Shown here in pieces: positions 35,481 to 46,752 of a DNA stretch of 64,000 nt (positions are counted from its first letter, which is position 1; every line of letters starts with the position of its first letter). Where the stretch lies: assembly GCA_024529925.1 (NCBI GenBank), contig JAFEUB010001216.1, positions 597,501 through 661,500 of the forward strand, in the 5' to 3' direction. This DNA comes from Ophthalmolycus amberensis. Its lineage: Eukaryota; Chordata; Actinopteri; Perciformes; Zoarcidae. The translations under genes were made by a program, and so were the position numbers. The notes beneath the pieces were generated by a model that saw only the letters and a program-made list of their open reading frames with translations, searched no databases and was not told where the DNA came from.

Positions 35481-38096
35481 TGTGTTTATGATAATAGACC
35501 AAATGCCGCTATTGATTCTTTCTCTTTCTGTGTCTGTCTGTGACTGTGTGTGCATGCACAACGTAGAAAATATCCTATACTCTTGTTTTTTGGACAAAAA
35601 TCCATTACTTCTCAATCTTAAGAAGTCATTCACTCTCTATTATTGAGTCTTAGAAAAATGTATTCATCATGATGATTTCCAGTCTGACTTTACATTTTTT
35701 TAATTAAAAACATCTGAAATGACTATATAAAATGGTTAAAGCTGCTGAACTTAACTGAATAGACACAAACCAGATTGTGTCAAATTTGTGCCCGCCATTT
35801 TCGTAGCTTCCTCTCGGATGCGTGCTTACGGTCTGGCACCTGGTCGCTGCGTTTTTATGGAGTTTGACGTCCAAAATCGTCCGAGAACACAGGAAAATAA
35901 TAAAATAATGGTGATGAGGACACGGACTGTGAAGATACTGACACCGCCGCAGGCTTCTAGGGGGTCATATGATGTTTGTATGAGTCAATACATTGTTTTG
36001 TTGAAATACACCACTCATTCAGCCAATCCGCATTAGTTTTGCAGCAGCAATTTTTCAACATTTAACTTCTAAAATTAGTTTTTTTCAAGGCAGATAGTGG
36101 CACCAGATCAGAAAACTTGTGGTTCTGGAGGGATTTTACAAACAAAGTGTGTTGTCATTTGTCCAACGACCATTCTGCACTGTTCTTTCACGTTCGGTTG
36201 TCCCTGACCCCTGAATGTATCTTAAAGTTGCATTTAGTTTTCACCTTCTGAGCATTGCCCAAATTCAGTTCCATCAACCGGTCCAGAGAACGGAGGCAAC
36301 ATAATGCAGAGGTTGTAATGCTCCTGCAGTGGGAGAGAGGGCTGTTAGGGAGGTGTCGGCCCACAACCGCTCACGCTCATAGATTATCCTAGTCTCTGGA
36401 GGGACCAACACCTTCCAAGAGATATTCCCTGAATTGGTGTTCTTTCCTGTTAGTGGCGGCGAGCGCTGTCCGACATGTTGCTCCAAAATGTCGATGTTCG
36501 GTTGGCAGAGGCCGAAGCGTTCGATTCACGCCTCTGTGTTCATTATGTTTCTCCTCTCAGGTTTTCCCTTTGATTTTTGCCTTTTTGTATATTTCTATAT
36601 GTATTCCTACAGCTGATATTAATTTATATAAATTGCAAAATGGCATTCAAGCTGTACATTAAACATGTGGGGCTCTTGTTTTTGTTGTTGTTGAATGTTA
36701 ACTAAAGGACGACAATCCTGCAAAAAAAACAGAAGACAACTAAAAACCACCCATGTTGAAACCCCTAATGGGACGTGCTTCCTCCCCCGCCGAGTAAAAT
36801 ATTCCTCCTCTCCTCTTTGGGTCAAAATGTTCTCCCCCACCCCACACACACCTTCAGCCCCTCCACCCTCCTTTATTTTTATTTTGTAACTGGCTGCAAA
36901 TTCACTGCTGTTCATTACCCAGACAGGGTCAATTCCCCAAACAATGTGTTCGGTGTCACAATAAAAAGGGTGTTCTTTACGGCGCGTTGCAGTAAAATGC
37001 TATTAAACAGATAAAACACCGGCAACGAGCATCAGGAGGATTATAAAAGGAATTGCCTTGATAAACTCCGCGTATCTGCGCGATGACACGCCAGCAGCTC
37101 TGCTCTCCTCTCTGTCGCCGCTGAGGAGGAGGAGGGGAGGCAGATTGGAGGAGCACATGGTGTGTGGGGGGGTTACACGGCACTACGGCGCCGCCATCTG
37201 GAGAGATTGAATAAAGAAAAGAAAAAAACAGGCTCTGTTAAGACTGCATGCGATGTTATACATTATAAGGCTTGAAAGGGAAAGACGTTGAAAAAAAATA
37301 ATTAAAATGAAATTCATTCCAATGGAAACTTTTTGTTCTTGATTGTGAAGGCTTCTGCATTTTCAGGAATTATTTGATTTGAAAGCTGGTTGGTGCACTT
37401 TGTGCAGTGTGTCACATCTGAATCGGTATATTTCTACCTAAAGACATGGTAATGCTGTCACCAGCATTGGGTGTATTTTTTATCTTTCTGTGGTAGAGAA
37501 TCTTGTACCAATGGTTTCATGAAGTTTCCCATCCTGAGACATGCTGGTGCACAACATTCTGTCTCAGGAAGGATTGGATAGTAATTAAAACTGGTTCGAG
37601 ACCCAAGTTGGTTGGAGCCGATAATTTGGTCAATTGAAGCACAATCTCACGTGATGCATGAGAGAAAATCCCGTCATTGGCTTGTGTTTGTCATGAGGTA
37701 TTCCGCCGTACCTGATCCCATTAAAATGGTCTCCTGCTTCCCTCTGGTGGTTACTGGGAGAGCGCCTTCACCGAGGCATTTGTCAAAGCAGACATTTTGA
37801 CTTGGCATGAAAAGCACAGGAGTCACTAATAACAGTAGCAATGGATCTCTCTTCTTTTCAAGTGTCCCAGTAAGCCATGACCAGCCGGGACATTACCAGG
37901 ACCCTGAAACTGAAGCAGCTAAACGGAATAGAGCCGTCCTTCATTTTAATATTTACACCTGTGCTCTGAAATATGGAAATGTCTTCTGAAAGAACATTTT
38001 ATTTGTGTGTCCATGCAATAGTGTTGAGTAACTTGAGTATAGTATCTGTGTGGAGATTGTTTACTCAGTTCGTGTCACGATGATGCGCACCAGCCA
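35481..38096. other. intergenic, no gene seen
   Basis: No coding sequence recognised. The stretch 36890-37190 is less repetitive, with balanced base composition and several homeodomain-like ATTA/TAAA cores, and could be a regulatory element; that is a guess. Confidence 0.4.
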
Positions 38097-38165
38097 GATG
38101 AATGAATGAATTTTATTTATATAGCGCTTTTCACAGACAGTAGTATCACAAAGTGCTTAACAGAG
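38097..38165 (-). mobile_element. LINE 3'-tail fragment
   Basis: AATGAATGAATTTTATTTATATAGCGC and CACAAAGTGCTTAACAG form the same module as at 7788 and 40836, in the same orientation. No coding part. Confidence 0.55.
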
Positions 38166-38325
38166 CAGATGGTGGCATAGTGGGACAGTGGTTATAGCAG
38201 TGTCACTTCACAGCGAGAGAGTCCTATTTTTAACCCGCCTGGTGTGTATACTCTCGGTGGTGGACTACTAAGTTGCCCTCACGTGCGAGTATGAACGGTG
38301 ACAGAAAACCTCTCATGGATGGACA

Positions 38326-38640
38326 CATAAAAGTAGCAATACTTACTTGCGAAACTACTAAATTCAGAATCCTTCTTAAGTAAAACAAAAGTAAAAAATA
38401 TACTTTGAGTACACAAAGTAAAACTACTTCAAGCTTAATCTATAATAATATAGTATATCATAATGTATTACTTTATTTCTACTCTAAACTGGCAAAGTAA
38501 CTAGCATTAATAAAAGCACAAAAAGTAAAATGTACAATATTTGCCTCCAAAATGAGAAGAAAGAGGTATAAAAATGAAAATACTCAAGGAAAGTACAGTA
38601 CTTGAGAAAATATATTTAGTTACAACTTACAACCCTCACT
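38326..38640 (-). repeat. dispersed repeat, AGTAC-rich (related to 40013-40830)
   Basis: In reverse: CAGTGAGGGTTGTAAGTTGT, ACTAAATATATTTTCTCAAG, TACTGTACTTTCCTTGAG. This resembles the CAGTGGTGGAAAGTACATTT element of creb1 intron 1 in the opposite orientation. It lies about 220 bases upstream of the CpG-rich creb1 promoter. Confidence 0.5.
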
Positions 38641-38859
38641 GAAATCATCTACACCTACCATATCTATGGCTTATTCAAACCAAAACTATTTTCACAACCT
38701 AAAAATATAAAATATAAAAAAAACCGTTTTCTGTGATTTAGGTGAACCTTTAAACGCCAGTGAATAACAAGCCTTCATGTCCGTGGTGTTTATCTAACAT
38801 GGTATTGTTGTTGTCGTTACATAATCATTAAGCTGTTTGTTTATTGTAAAATGTCATTT

Positions 38860-39060
38860 TTCCGAACGCTTCACGAGGCGGTCGTCATGTTCCGCTCCTC
38901 CTCGGTATTTTCCGCCCGTCTCCGTCCCCGCGTCGGGCCTTTCCGGCCACCGTCGCCAATCTGCTTTCTCGTCCTTCTCCAATCTCCGTGTTGTTGTTCC
39001 CGGTGACGCGGCGGAGGTGTAGCCTGACGCGGGCTCTTACGTGTCGGCCAGAATAAAAGT
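38860..39060 (+). promoter_or_regulatory. creb1: creb1 promoter, CpG-rich, with CRE-like sites
   Basis: The AT-rich flank changes abruptly here to GC- and CpG-rich sequence. Seen directly: TGACGCGG at 39004, TGACGCGGG at 39025, TTACGTG at about 39038 and a further GTGACG near 39081. These are CRE or half-CRE motifs, which fits the known autoregulation of CREB1 by CREB. A short AATAAAA stretch follows at about 39052. From memory, the human CREB1 5' region carries the same order of elements, including a near-identical GTGACGCGGCGGAGGTGTAG block. The transcription start site cannot be fixed from sequence alone. Confidence 0.65.
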
Positions 39061-39102
39061 GGAGCTCCGGAGGCCCGCGAGTGACGAAGGGAGTCCGTAT
39101 CG
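39003..39102 (+). other. creb1: creb1 non-coding exon 1 (5' UTR), approximate 5' end
   Basis: This is a GC-rich stretch ending at a good splice donor (exon end at 39102, GTAAGG from 39103). There is no long open frame. The match in motif order to the human CREB1 5' UTR (two TGACGCGG sites, TTACGTG, an AATAAAA run, then a GTGACG site just before the donor) supports the call. Exon 2 would be joined across a 4.2 kb intron, at an acceptor at 43261 or 43341. The 5' boundary is arbitrary. Confidence 0.6.
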
Positions 39103-40012
39103 GTAAGGACGGAGCGGTATCCGGGGCTCAGGGAGAGGCGGTACGCGGCCGTAGGAAGTGTCGGTCTGGTCGGGTTCGGCCCGAAGGAAACAAAGAGATC
39201 ATGGCGCCGCGGTGTGTTTGTAGCAGAAGGGAGGGAGGGGAGGCTGCGGCGGTTTGGGAGAAACGGAGAAAACTGTGCGGCTTTTTGTCGCGAACCAAGA
39301 GGGACACTTCGTGTGTTAACACGTCAGAAACTGTGATAGGACTTTAGCGGTTTTTAAAAATACACACTAATTATGCTCTAACAGACAGATTAATGCGCAC
39401 ATGTTTTGCGCCGTTTCCCAGCGCATTGAACCCCATCAGTAGTGATATGTTTATTTATTTCTGCTACTTGCCCGATTTAATTCAATATTTTCGAATTTCT
39501 GTTTTTTACACGCGCTCACCTTGTCGATAACCGTATCGTTTCTATTTCCCATTCATTGTATCTCGATAGAAATAGGGCTGTTTTTACAGGCCGTCGCGTT
39601 TGGCCGCACAAAACATGAACTCAAAAGGCCTGGAGATTTTTTTAACACGCTTGTTGAAGTTGTAAATAAGTTTTATTGTCTCCCGGGGATGTGGCCGGTG
39701 TGTGTGCGTCGAGGGGGGCGTTGCTCCGGCCATGTGGCTCCGCTGTCACACGAGTGATGTTTTGAAAAGTAGAGGGAGAAATGTGTGAAGCCAATCATGC
39801 GGCGAGAGAGCAGCTACGCACCGCGTGAGATCACCGAGCCACGCGTCCCCAGATAAGTGCTCTCTGTACCGCCCGAGGTCCGATCTGCGGTGCCGAAAGG
39901 ACCTTTTATTGTTAGTGATGAATGCAGTGTAGATTCAGAGCCAGAGTTTAAAGTGTGTCTTCCACAGAGTTAGTTAGTTTCTCCTGTGACTCTGTTGAAT
40001 CCCAGAAGTTAT

Positions 40013-40830
40013 CAGTGGTGGAAAGTACATTTACTCAAGTACTCCGCAATTTTGAGGTAGATATTTACATTTTCTGCTACTTTTCTATGTTTACATGGTT
40101 TATTTATTTGCCATTTTACAGCACAGGGGTTGCACAATGGAATATAAGCTGATGCCACTACACGCACACACACACACACACACAAACAGAATATGTATAC
40201 ACCTATTATATTAGAATAGAATAATATGAAGTGAAATCAAATGATGTATACAGTTACTTATATCCCAAACCTTATATACTTACTGAGATGTTGGTTTATT
40301 GTGGGAGTGAGGGTGTGTAATCTGCAGAACCATCTTAAAAGAAAGTTAAAAAGTAAATTTATACACTACGATAAATACTGTATTGTACCTTTTATTCCAC
40401 TTCATTTATTTAATCATTTTAGTTACTTTACAGATGAAAAATGTGATCAACAAATCAGTTATGATGTAGTTAATAATTATTATCCAATGATGTAATACAT
40501 ATTAATCAGAAATGAGCAGTTGTACATGTCTACTTTAAGTACCAATACAATACATTACAGTCATTTAGCAGATGCTTTTATCCAAAGCAACTTACAATTC
40601 AGAGTCTATCACATTTCTACACCCTAGGGAGCAATTTTGGGGTCAAGTGTCTTGCTCAAGGACACATCGACATGCGACTAGCAGAGCCGGGGATTGAACC
40701 GCCGACCCTCTGATTGAAAGACGGCCCTGCTATCCACTTAGCCACAGTCGCCCAACACTTGTGTACTCTTACAGGAGTAATATTGAATGCAGGACATCTA
40801 CTTTTTAACACAGTATTGCTACTTTTATTA
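40013..40830 (+). repeat. CAGTGGTGGAAAGTACATTTA repeat, interrupted, in creb1 intron 1
   Basis: Begins CAGTGGTGGAAAGTACATTT and ACTCAAGTACTCCGCAATTT. It continues with TTTAGTTACTTTACAGATG near 40420 and breaks at about 40546 for another repeat. It resumes at 40757 with TACTCTTACAGGAGTAATAT and TTGCTACTTTTATTAAAG, where the LINE end begins. The right terminus is missing. Confidence 0.6.
40546..40757 (+). repeat. dispersed repeat inserted into another repeat (CATTTAGCAGATGCTTTTATC)
   Basis: CATTTAGCAGATGCTTTTAT, CCAAAGCAACTTACAATTC, CTTGCTCAAGGACACATCGA and GGGGATTGAACCGCCGACCC are characteristic of a repeat present in very many fish genomes. The tail GGATTGAACC resembles a tRNA B-box, but there is no intact tRNA fold, so I leave the class open. 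Confidence 0.65.
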
Positions 40831-40835
40831 AAGGC

Positions 40836-41390
40836 AAGGCAAGTTTATTTGTATAGCACATTTGAACAACAAGGTAATTCAAAGTGCTTCACATAAAACC
40901 ATTAAAAACATCAAAACATAAGGCAAAATAAAAGGAGATTTAAAGACAATTAAGAACATTCATTGAAACAATAAAAACAGTCATTAAAACACAAAAAAAC
41001 AGTGTAAAAAAGAAAGTAGTAAAATGCAGGAAATTGATTAATATCCTTGAATCTGGTTCAATTAAAGGCAGCAGCAAACAGAAAAGTCTTCAATCTTGGT
41101 TTAAAGGAGCTGAGGGTCTCAGCAGACCTGCAGCTTTCTGGGACTTTGTTCCAGATGTGTGGAGCAGAAAAACTGAACTCTGCTTCTCCGTGTTTAGTTC
41201 TGGCTCTGGGAACAGAAAGTAGACCGGTCCCAGACGACCTGAGGGGTCGAGATGGTTCATAAGGTAGCAGCAGATCAGAGATGTATTTTGGCCCTAAACC
41301 ATTCAGTGCTTTATAAACCAACAGCAGGATTTTAAAGTCAATTATTTGTTGGACAGGAAGCCATGCAAAGACCTCAGAACTGACTTTCAA
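40836..41390 (-). mobile_element. 5'-truncated LINE (L2/Rex1-like) with reverse-transcriptase C-terminus
   Basis: On the reverse strand, positions 41390-41058 read WLPVQQIIDFKILLLVYKAL, then GPKYISDLLLPYEPSRPLRS, then HIWNKVPESCRSAETLSSFK and RLKTFLF. This is the conserved carboxy-terminal tail of L2/Rex1-type reverse transcriptases. The 3' UTR follows leftward and ends in TACAAATAAACTTGCCTTGCC near 40836, the usual 3' terminus of this group. Only the last ~110 codons remain, as expected of incomplete reverse transcription. Confidence 0.8.
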
Positions 41391-43349
41391 TCATTTGTCC
41401 TTGAAAACAATTACTTCTGTTTTGTCTTTGTTGAATTGAAAGTACAAGATCTGAGATTCTTCCAACACTTATTATTGTTGTTACAATACAATTCATTAAA
41501 AAAACGTCAATCAGTTTCCTCTCTAATTAATTAATTATTGAAATATTTTATTTTTTTACATAAACTATTTGTCTCTTTATAATAATCTATTCATCCAACA
41601 CAGTCCCTCACAATAATGATGATTTAAATGCCATAAGAGCTTTTATAGCTTCTTTACTAACAGAGGGAAACGTATAAATGTTTGATAATGGGTTTTTAAT
41701 CTTTATATGAGCTAGTCAGCCAATAGGGTGTCATCACATCTTTTTGTTTCTGTTCCATTTCCATTAAAGTCATCCATACTGTTATCACGATAACGTACTT
41801 CTCTTTCACCTTTGCCAAAAAACCTGTCCATGCTGGCAACAAGGAAAGCCATTTTAGTGGTGATGAATTCAATGTATTGCTGCGACGTAGTGTTAGTGTA
41901 GCAGTGGAATCACCCCAGACTGGTGCTGGGGGAAATTAAAAGGTCACTGATGATGGTTGGCCATTAAAAGGATCATTAAAAATTATGTTTTTTTACTCCA
42001 GCTGGCTTCCTTTGTTCAACATTTAGAAAGGTTCAGGTACAGAGGTGTTTCCTAATACAACTCAGAACAATCTTCTCAATTTTTCAATCATCTCTCTCTT
42101 TTTTGGAGACTGTTGACTTGAGTGAAACCTTGTCACCAACAAGAAATTAATTTATATATAAAATAAATATATATAGCAACACACGGGATTCCAGAGCACG
42201 TCATTATCCAGAACAAATAATTTTACACTAAGCTACACATGCTGGAATGCTGAAACAATTCATCCAGACAAACGTGTAACAACTGGAACTCCACGCCTCC
42301 TTTGTGGCCCTCCAGGTGAATTCTCATGTTTTCCCACAATGTATTCAATATTAGTACAAATACCTTACAGTGAAATGCAATCCACTGTGACACCACAAAC
42401 ACACAACAGAGTGACTGTAGAGCAGAATCATCACCTCAACAAAAACTGAACGCTACAAGATTCATAAATGTAGATTTAATTTTTTTCGCACCATTTTAAA
42501 CATCTATTGCTCTTACTTTTATTTCATTGGACATTTTACGCACTTTACTGTAAAATGAGGTGAAAACCTCGTAATGCAAGAACCCATTTATTATTTTATT
42601 AAAACATAATTTAATGCCAAATCAATCTTCTCTCTTTCAGCCACAAATGTATTCGTCTTATTTAAAAAACAACAGCAAGGTTCAGTGCATCACAGGTACC
42701 ACGTTTCCTCATTTTCAAACAAGAAACAACTTGTTCATAGTGTCGTTAGTGGTGTAATAAACTAAGATGGAACTGTTGGATTTCAATTTACAGATAAAAC
42801 CACAATAGATACGATCAGTCATCATTGTTCAGGACCAGTTTTCTCACATTTCTGACCAGCGCTCCACCTCATAATCCACCAAGATCCAGATGTTTTTATC
42901 TAGCGCGCAGATTCGGCCTCCCACACTTTTTAGAGTTCAGCACCTGTGACTCCATGCTGAATTTTACGACTGCTACTGTGGTGGTGCAGCAGAAGACCAA
43001 CATTCACAATCAAAGTTTCTTTCACCTTAGGCCAGAACAAGGAACTTAAATATTAAACATAAAAGATTTAATGTTTAAGAGTTAATAACAGATTCATGGG
43101 CATCTGGTCGATATGCTACGGTTTGAGATTGCAGCGTCATTCTGGGTACATCCATCGAGGTTAGGCAAACATTCCTATGTGATGAAAATGGAAGAATATT
43201 TTCTTAAGGTATCTGCAGTTCATTTCTGCCGTGTTTGCTTGTATGTGTTTGTTTTTTTCAGTTCGTACCATCTGTGGTGCTGATCAACAGATGCTGGCGG
43301 CTGCAGATTTTAACAGCCTCTCCCCGAATTTTCATCCTCAGCTCAGCCG

Positions 43350-43985
43350 ATGAAGATGGAGACCGTGGAGGTTCAGCAGGGACTGGAGGCTGTTGTGACT
43401 GAGACCGAGACCCAGCACATCACCCAGGCGCAGATCGCTACTCTGGCACAGGTAACGGGAGACGTGAACACCGCCGTGGGTATCGAACAGGCCATGAGGA
43501 TCGGGAAGTGCCGCTGGTTTGCCGAACATTTTGAAAGAAAATAACAATTGTAAAATGTAAAATAGAATAGAAAAGTTTGGCGTTAAAGTGCACGTGGCAG
43601 ACAGCCTGATCATGTCACCTGTGAATTTTTTAGGTAACCATGACAACAGGGCACATCTCAGCAACCGGTCCCACGGTAACGCTGGTGCAGCTTCCCAACG
43701 GACAGACGGTTCAGGTCCACGGTGTGATCCAGGCCGCACAGCCGTCTGTCATCCAGTCCCCACAGGTCCAGACCGTGCAGGTAAAACACACACACAATCC
43801 TAGTTTTGGCTGTTTTTAGATTTAGCCACAGGATAAAGAGCATGAAGTCAGAGGGTCCGTTGGTTTGTTCCAGATCTCCACCATAGCAGAGAGTGAGGAT
43901 TCACAGGAGTCCGTAGACAGTGTCACTGACTCTCAGAAGCGCAGAGAGATTCTGTCACGACGCCCCTCATACAGGTAATGTGTGT

Positions 43986-44025
<40 letters not shown>

Positions 44026-45812
44026 GCGCGCGCAACACTTTCAGGAGACCGGCAAAACAATTATAATACCTCATAACTAAAGCAAACTTGGCACGTTTTT
44101 TTCGCTTTGTTATTTACACATTTTAGATGGCATCCAACTGCATCAATCAATATTTTCATATGATTAATAAAACTCTATGATACAAAACTGGGCGAAAATT
44201 GCATCTACAGTGCAACACCAATTCATTTTTTTCAGCTCTTTTAGATTTTCTCCCCCATTCAGCTCTTTCTATAACTAGAAGATGTATTGATTGTGGGAAA
44301 ACCTTGTTTGCTGTAAACAGTGATAATAAAATTATTGCAGAAAAAAACCCAAAACCCAGTACCCAAAATCTGGGGATGAAAAGTTGTTTCAACCATCTGG
44401 CATATTTTCTTAGTGAAAGTACCCAAACAATGAGGATTACATGTATGAGACATGGAAATGACCATTGAAAAACGGTGATACTAAAACTGATGCAATACTT
44501 CACATGAAATAGAACTCCCGTTGTCGTTTTCCCCCGACAGGAAAATCCTGAACGACCTCTCGTTCGACGCACCGGCCGTCGCTCGTATCGAGGAGGAGAG
44601 GGCCGAGGAGGATTCCACCATCGCCGCCGCCACACATTCGATCACCACCGTCACTGTGCCCACGCCCATCTACCAGACCAGCAGCGGCCAATACAGTAAG
44701 TGATGGTTGACTCGGTGCAGCGGTGTCCAAGGTCGCAGGTGGACGACTCGCCCGTCACACCTTGTTCAAACGTCAAACGTGTGCCCACGATTAGGGATGG
44801 GTGGCCTTAGGATTTATTAATCTCTTCTTTTCATTGCAAAAAATATATATTTATTATAATAGTCATTATTATTATTATTATTATTACTATTACTATCATT
44901 ATTATTGTTGTTATTATAATTAATAATACGAATTGTTATTATTATTATAAATAATAATAATAATACAAAATAATAGGATTAGAATTTATTTATATAACAA
45001 ATATTACAAAATATTGTTTTTTATTATAATAGTCATTATTATTACTATCATTATTATTATAATTAATAATAATAACGAATTCAGAAAAGGATTAGAATTA
45101 ATTTATATATCAACTATAACAAAATATTGTTTGTAACGGGTGCGACAGGAAAGTCAATATACGAGTTCAATATTCTCCCGTGAAACAAATCTTAGTAAAA
45201 CATCATATTCTTGACATTAAAACAGAGTGAAGTTTGAAACGAGCGAGCTGCGGCTTTAAGAAGTTTGTCCATTTACCTGACATGAGCCTCGGTGCACACG
45301 TCAAGGGAAACACGCAGAGACATATTGACCATGAACGGTCGACTATTAGACGACTGGATCTAAGGAGCCTGATTCCACTGACAACGTTGCAGTCGAATCG
45401 TCGCAGTGACGGGAAAATGTGGTGATGTCATCGCTCATAAACAACAACATCACAAGGCCACTGTTTCAAAATCAAGGACTACATTTACTAATCACGAGCC
45501 CTCACATAAACGCAGCACCATCAGAGCGCAGGAATTTTTTCACATTTATGAACGATTCTCGAAACCCAGCTGCTCGCAGGTTGCGTCTCTCTCTGACTCT
45601 CGTCATTGGCGCTCCCCTCCCGTCTGGGTATATTGCTCCAATGGAGAACATGGAATTATGAAGGAAAGCGAGCAAGATAAGAAGCTGTGTCTCTTTGTCT
45701 TATCGATCTCTGGTCTGTGTCAGTACTATGGACACTATACCACACACACACACAGAACAAACAGTCTAAATGATTTAGTTGTTTTTACTGTTTTTTTATT
45801 GATACATAAAGC

Positions 45813-45850
<38 letters not shown>

Positions 45851-46719
45851 ACACACCTGTGTAAGTGTGTAAATAGTCAATTGTTCGCTAACTTGTTGCC
45901 ACAACCACTTTATAAAGTGGAAATGTGCGTCTGTCAGCTTCTTTTAGATAAATATATCTTTTCAATCCGGTTGTGTACTCACCCATTGCCCCGGTGAGCG
46001 GTTCTGTTGACAGTGGATCTTACGAACAGTTAGAGCAGGTTAAACACATGTTGACAACTACTGGTGAGCAGAGCTGGACGGCCGAGTATTTCTTCTCTCT
46101 CATCGTTTCATTCCTGTTCTTTGGTTTGTTCCCTCTCGCCGAACACACAGTCGCAATCACACAGGGCGGAGCCATTCAGCTGGCCAACAACGGCACGGAT
46201 GGAGTCCAGGGCATCCAGACTCTGACCATGACCAACGCAGCAGCAGCCGCCCAGCCTGGAGCCACCATCCTCCAGTACGCGCAGACCAGCGACGGCCAGC
46301 AGATACTGGTTCCCAGTAACCAGGTGATGGTCCAAGGTGAGCGGGCTGAATCAATGAAGCGGTGTGTAAAAGGGCTGAAGCGTGTGATGTGTTCATTTGG
46401 CATCGAGATCCATCACTTTTTAATGTATGTATTTATTTTTATTATGAATCCTTTCACAAAAAGCTTTTTTTTCCTTTCTAATCTTCGTCATTTTCTGCTG
46501 TTATTATTTCCTATTTATAGTTTTTTTAAATTTTAAAATAATATGTGACCACACCTTCCAGCCGCCTCCGGTGACGTCCAGGCCTACCAGTTCCGAGCGG
46601 CCCCCGCCAGCACCATTGCCCCGGGGGTGGTCATGGCCTCTTCCCCTGCCCTGCCCACCCAGGGCGCCACCGAGGTAGTCACCCGCAAACGGGAAGTCCG
46701 CCTCATGAAGAACAGGTAT

Positions 46720-46752
<33 letters not shown>

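Larger units (their letters stand above)
39103..43341 (+). other. creb1: creb1 intron 1, filled with nested repeats
   Basis: This is non-coding. It contains a CAGTGGTGGAAAG-type repeat (40013 to about 40830) interrupted by another interspersed repeat (40546-40757) and abutted by a truncated LINE 3' end (40836-41390). A short CA microsatellite lies at about 40160. From 41400 to 43240 the sequence is AT-rich and I recognise nothing in it. Two candidate acceptors precede the first coding exon. The one at 43261 has the longer pyrimidine tract; the one at 43341 lies 8 bases before the start codon. Confidence 0.6.

Noticed and set aside
40690..40757. tRNA-like B-box (GGATTGAACC) suggesting a tRNA gene or tRNA-derived SINE.
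   Set aside because: No A-box at the right spacing and no cloverleaf. The sequence belongs to a dispersed repeat whose class I cannot determine.
43338..43739. 133-codon reverse frame overlapping creb1 exons.
   Set aside because: It is a shadow of the creb1 coding exons on the opposite strand and crosses an intron.
45973..46150. Open frame running in from intron 5 into the creb1 Q2 exon, suggesting an internal alternative start.
   Set aside because: It begins at a GTG rather than ATG and the intronic part has no CREB similarity. A good acceptor at 46150 and the A|TC codon join restore the expected IAITQ, so this is read-through of intron sequence.
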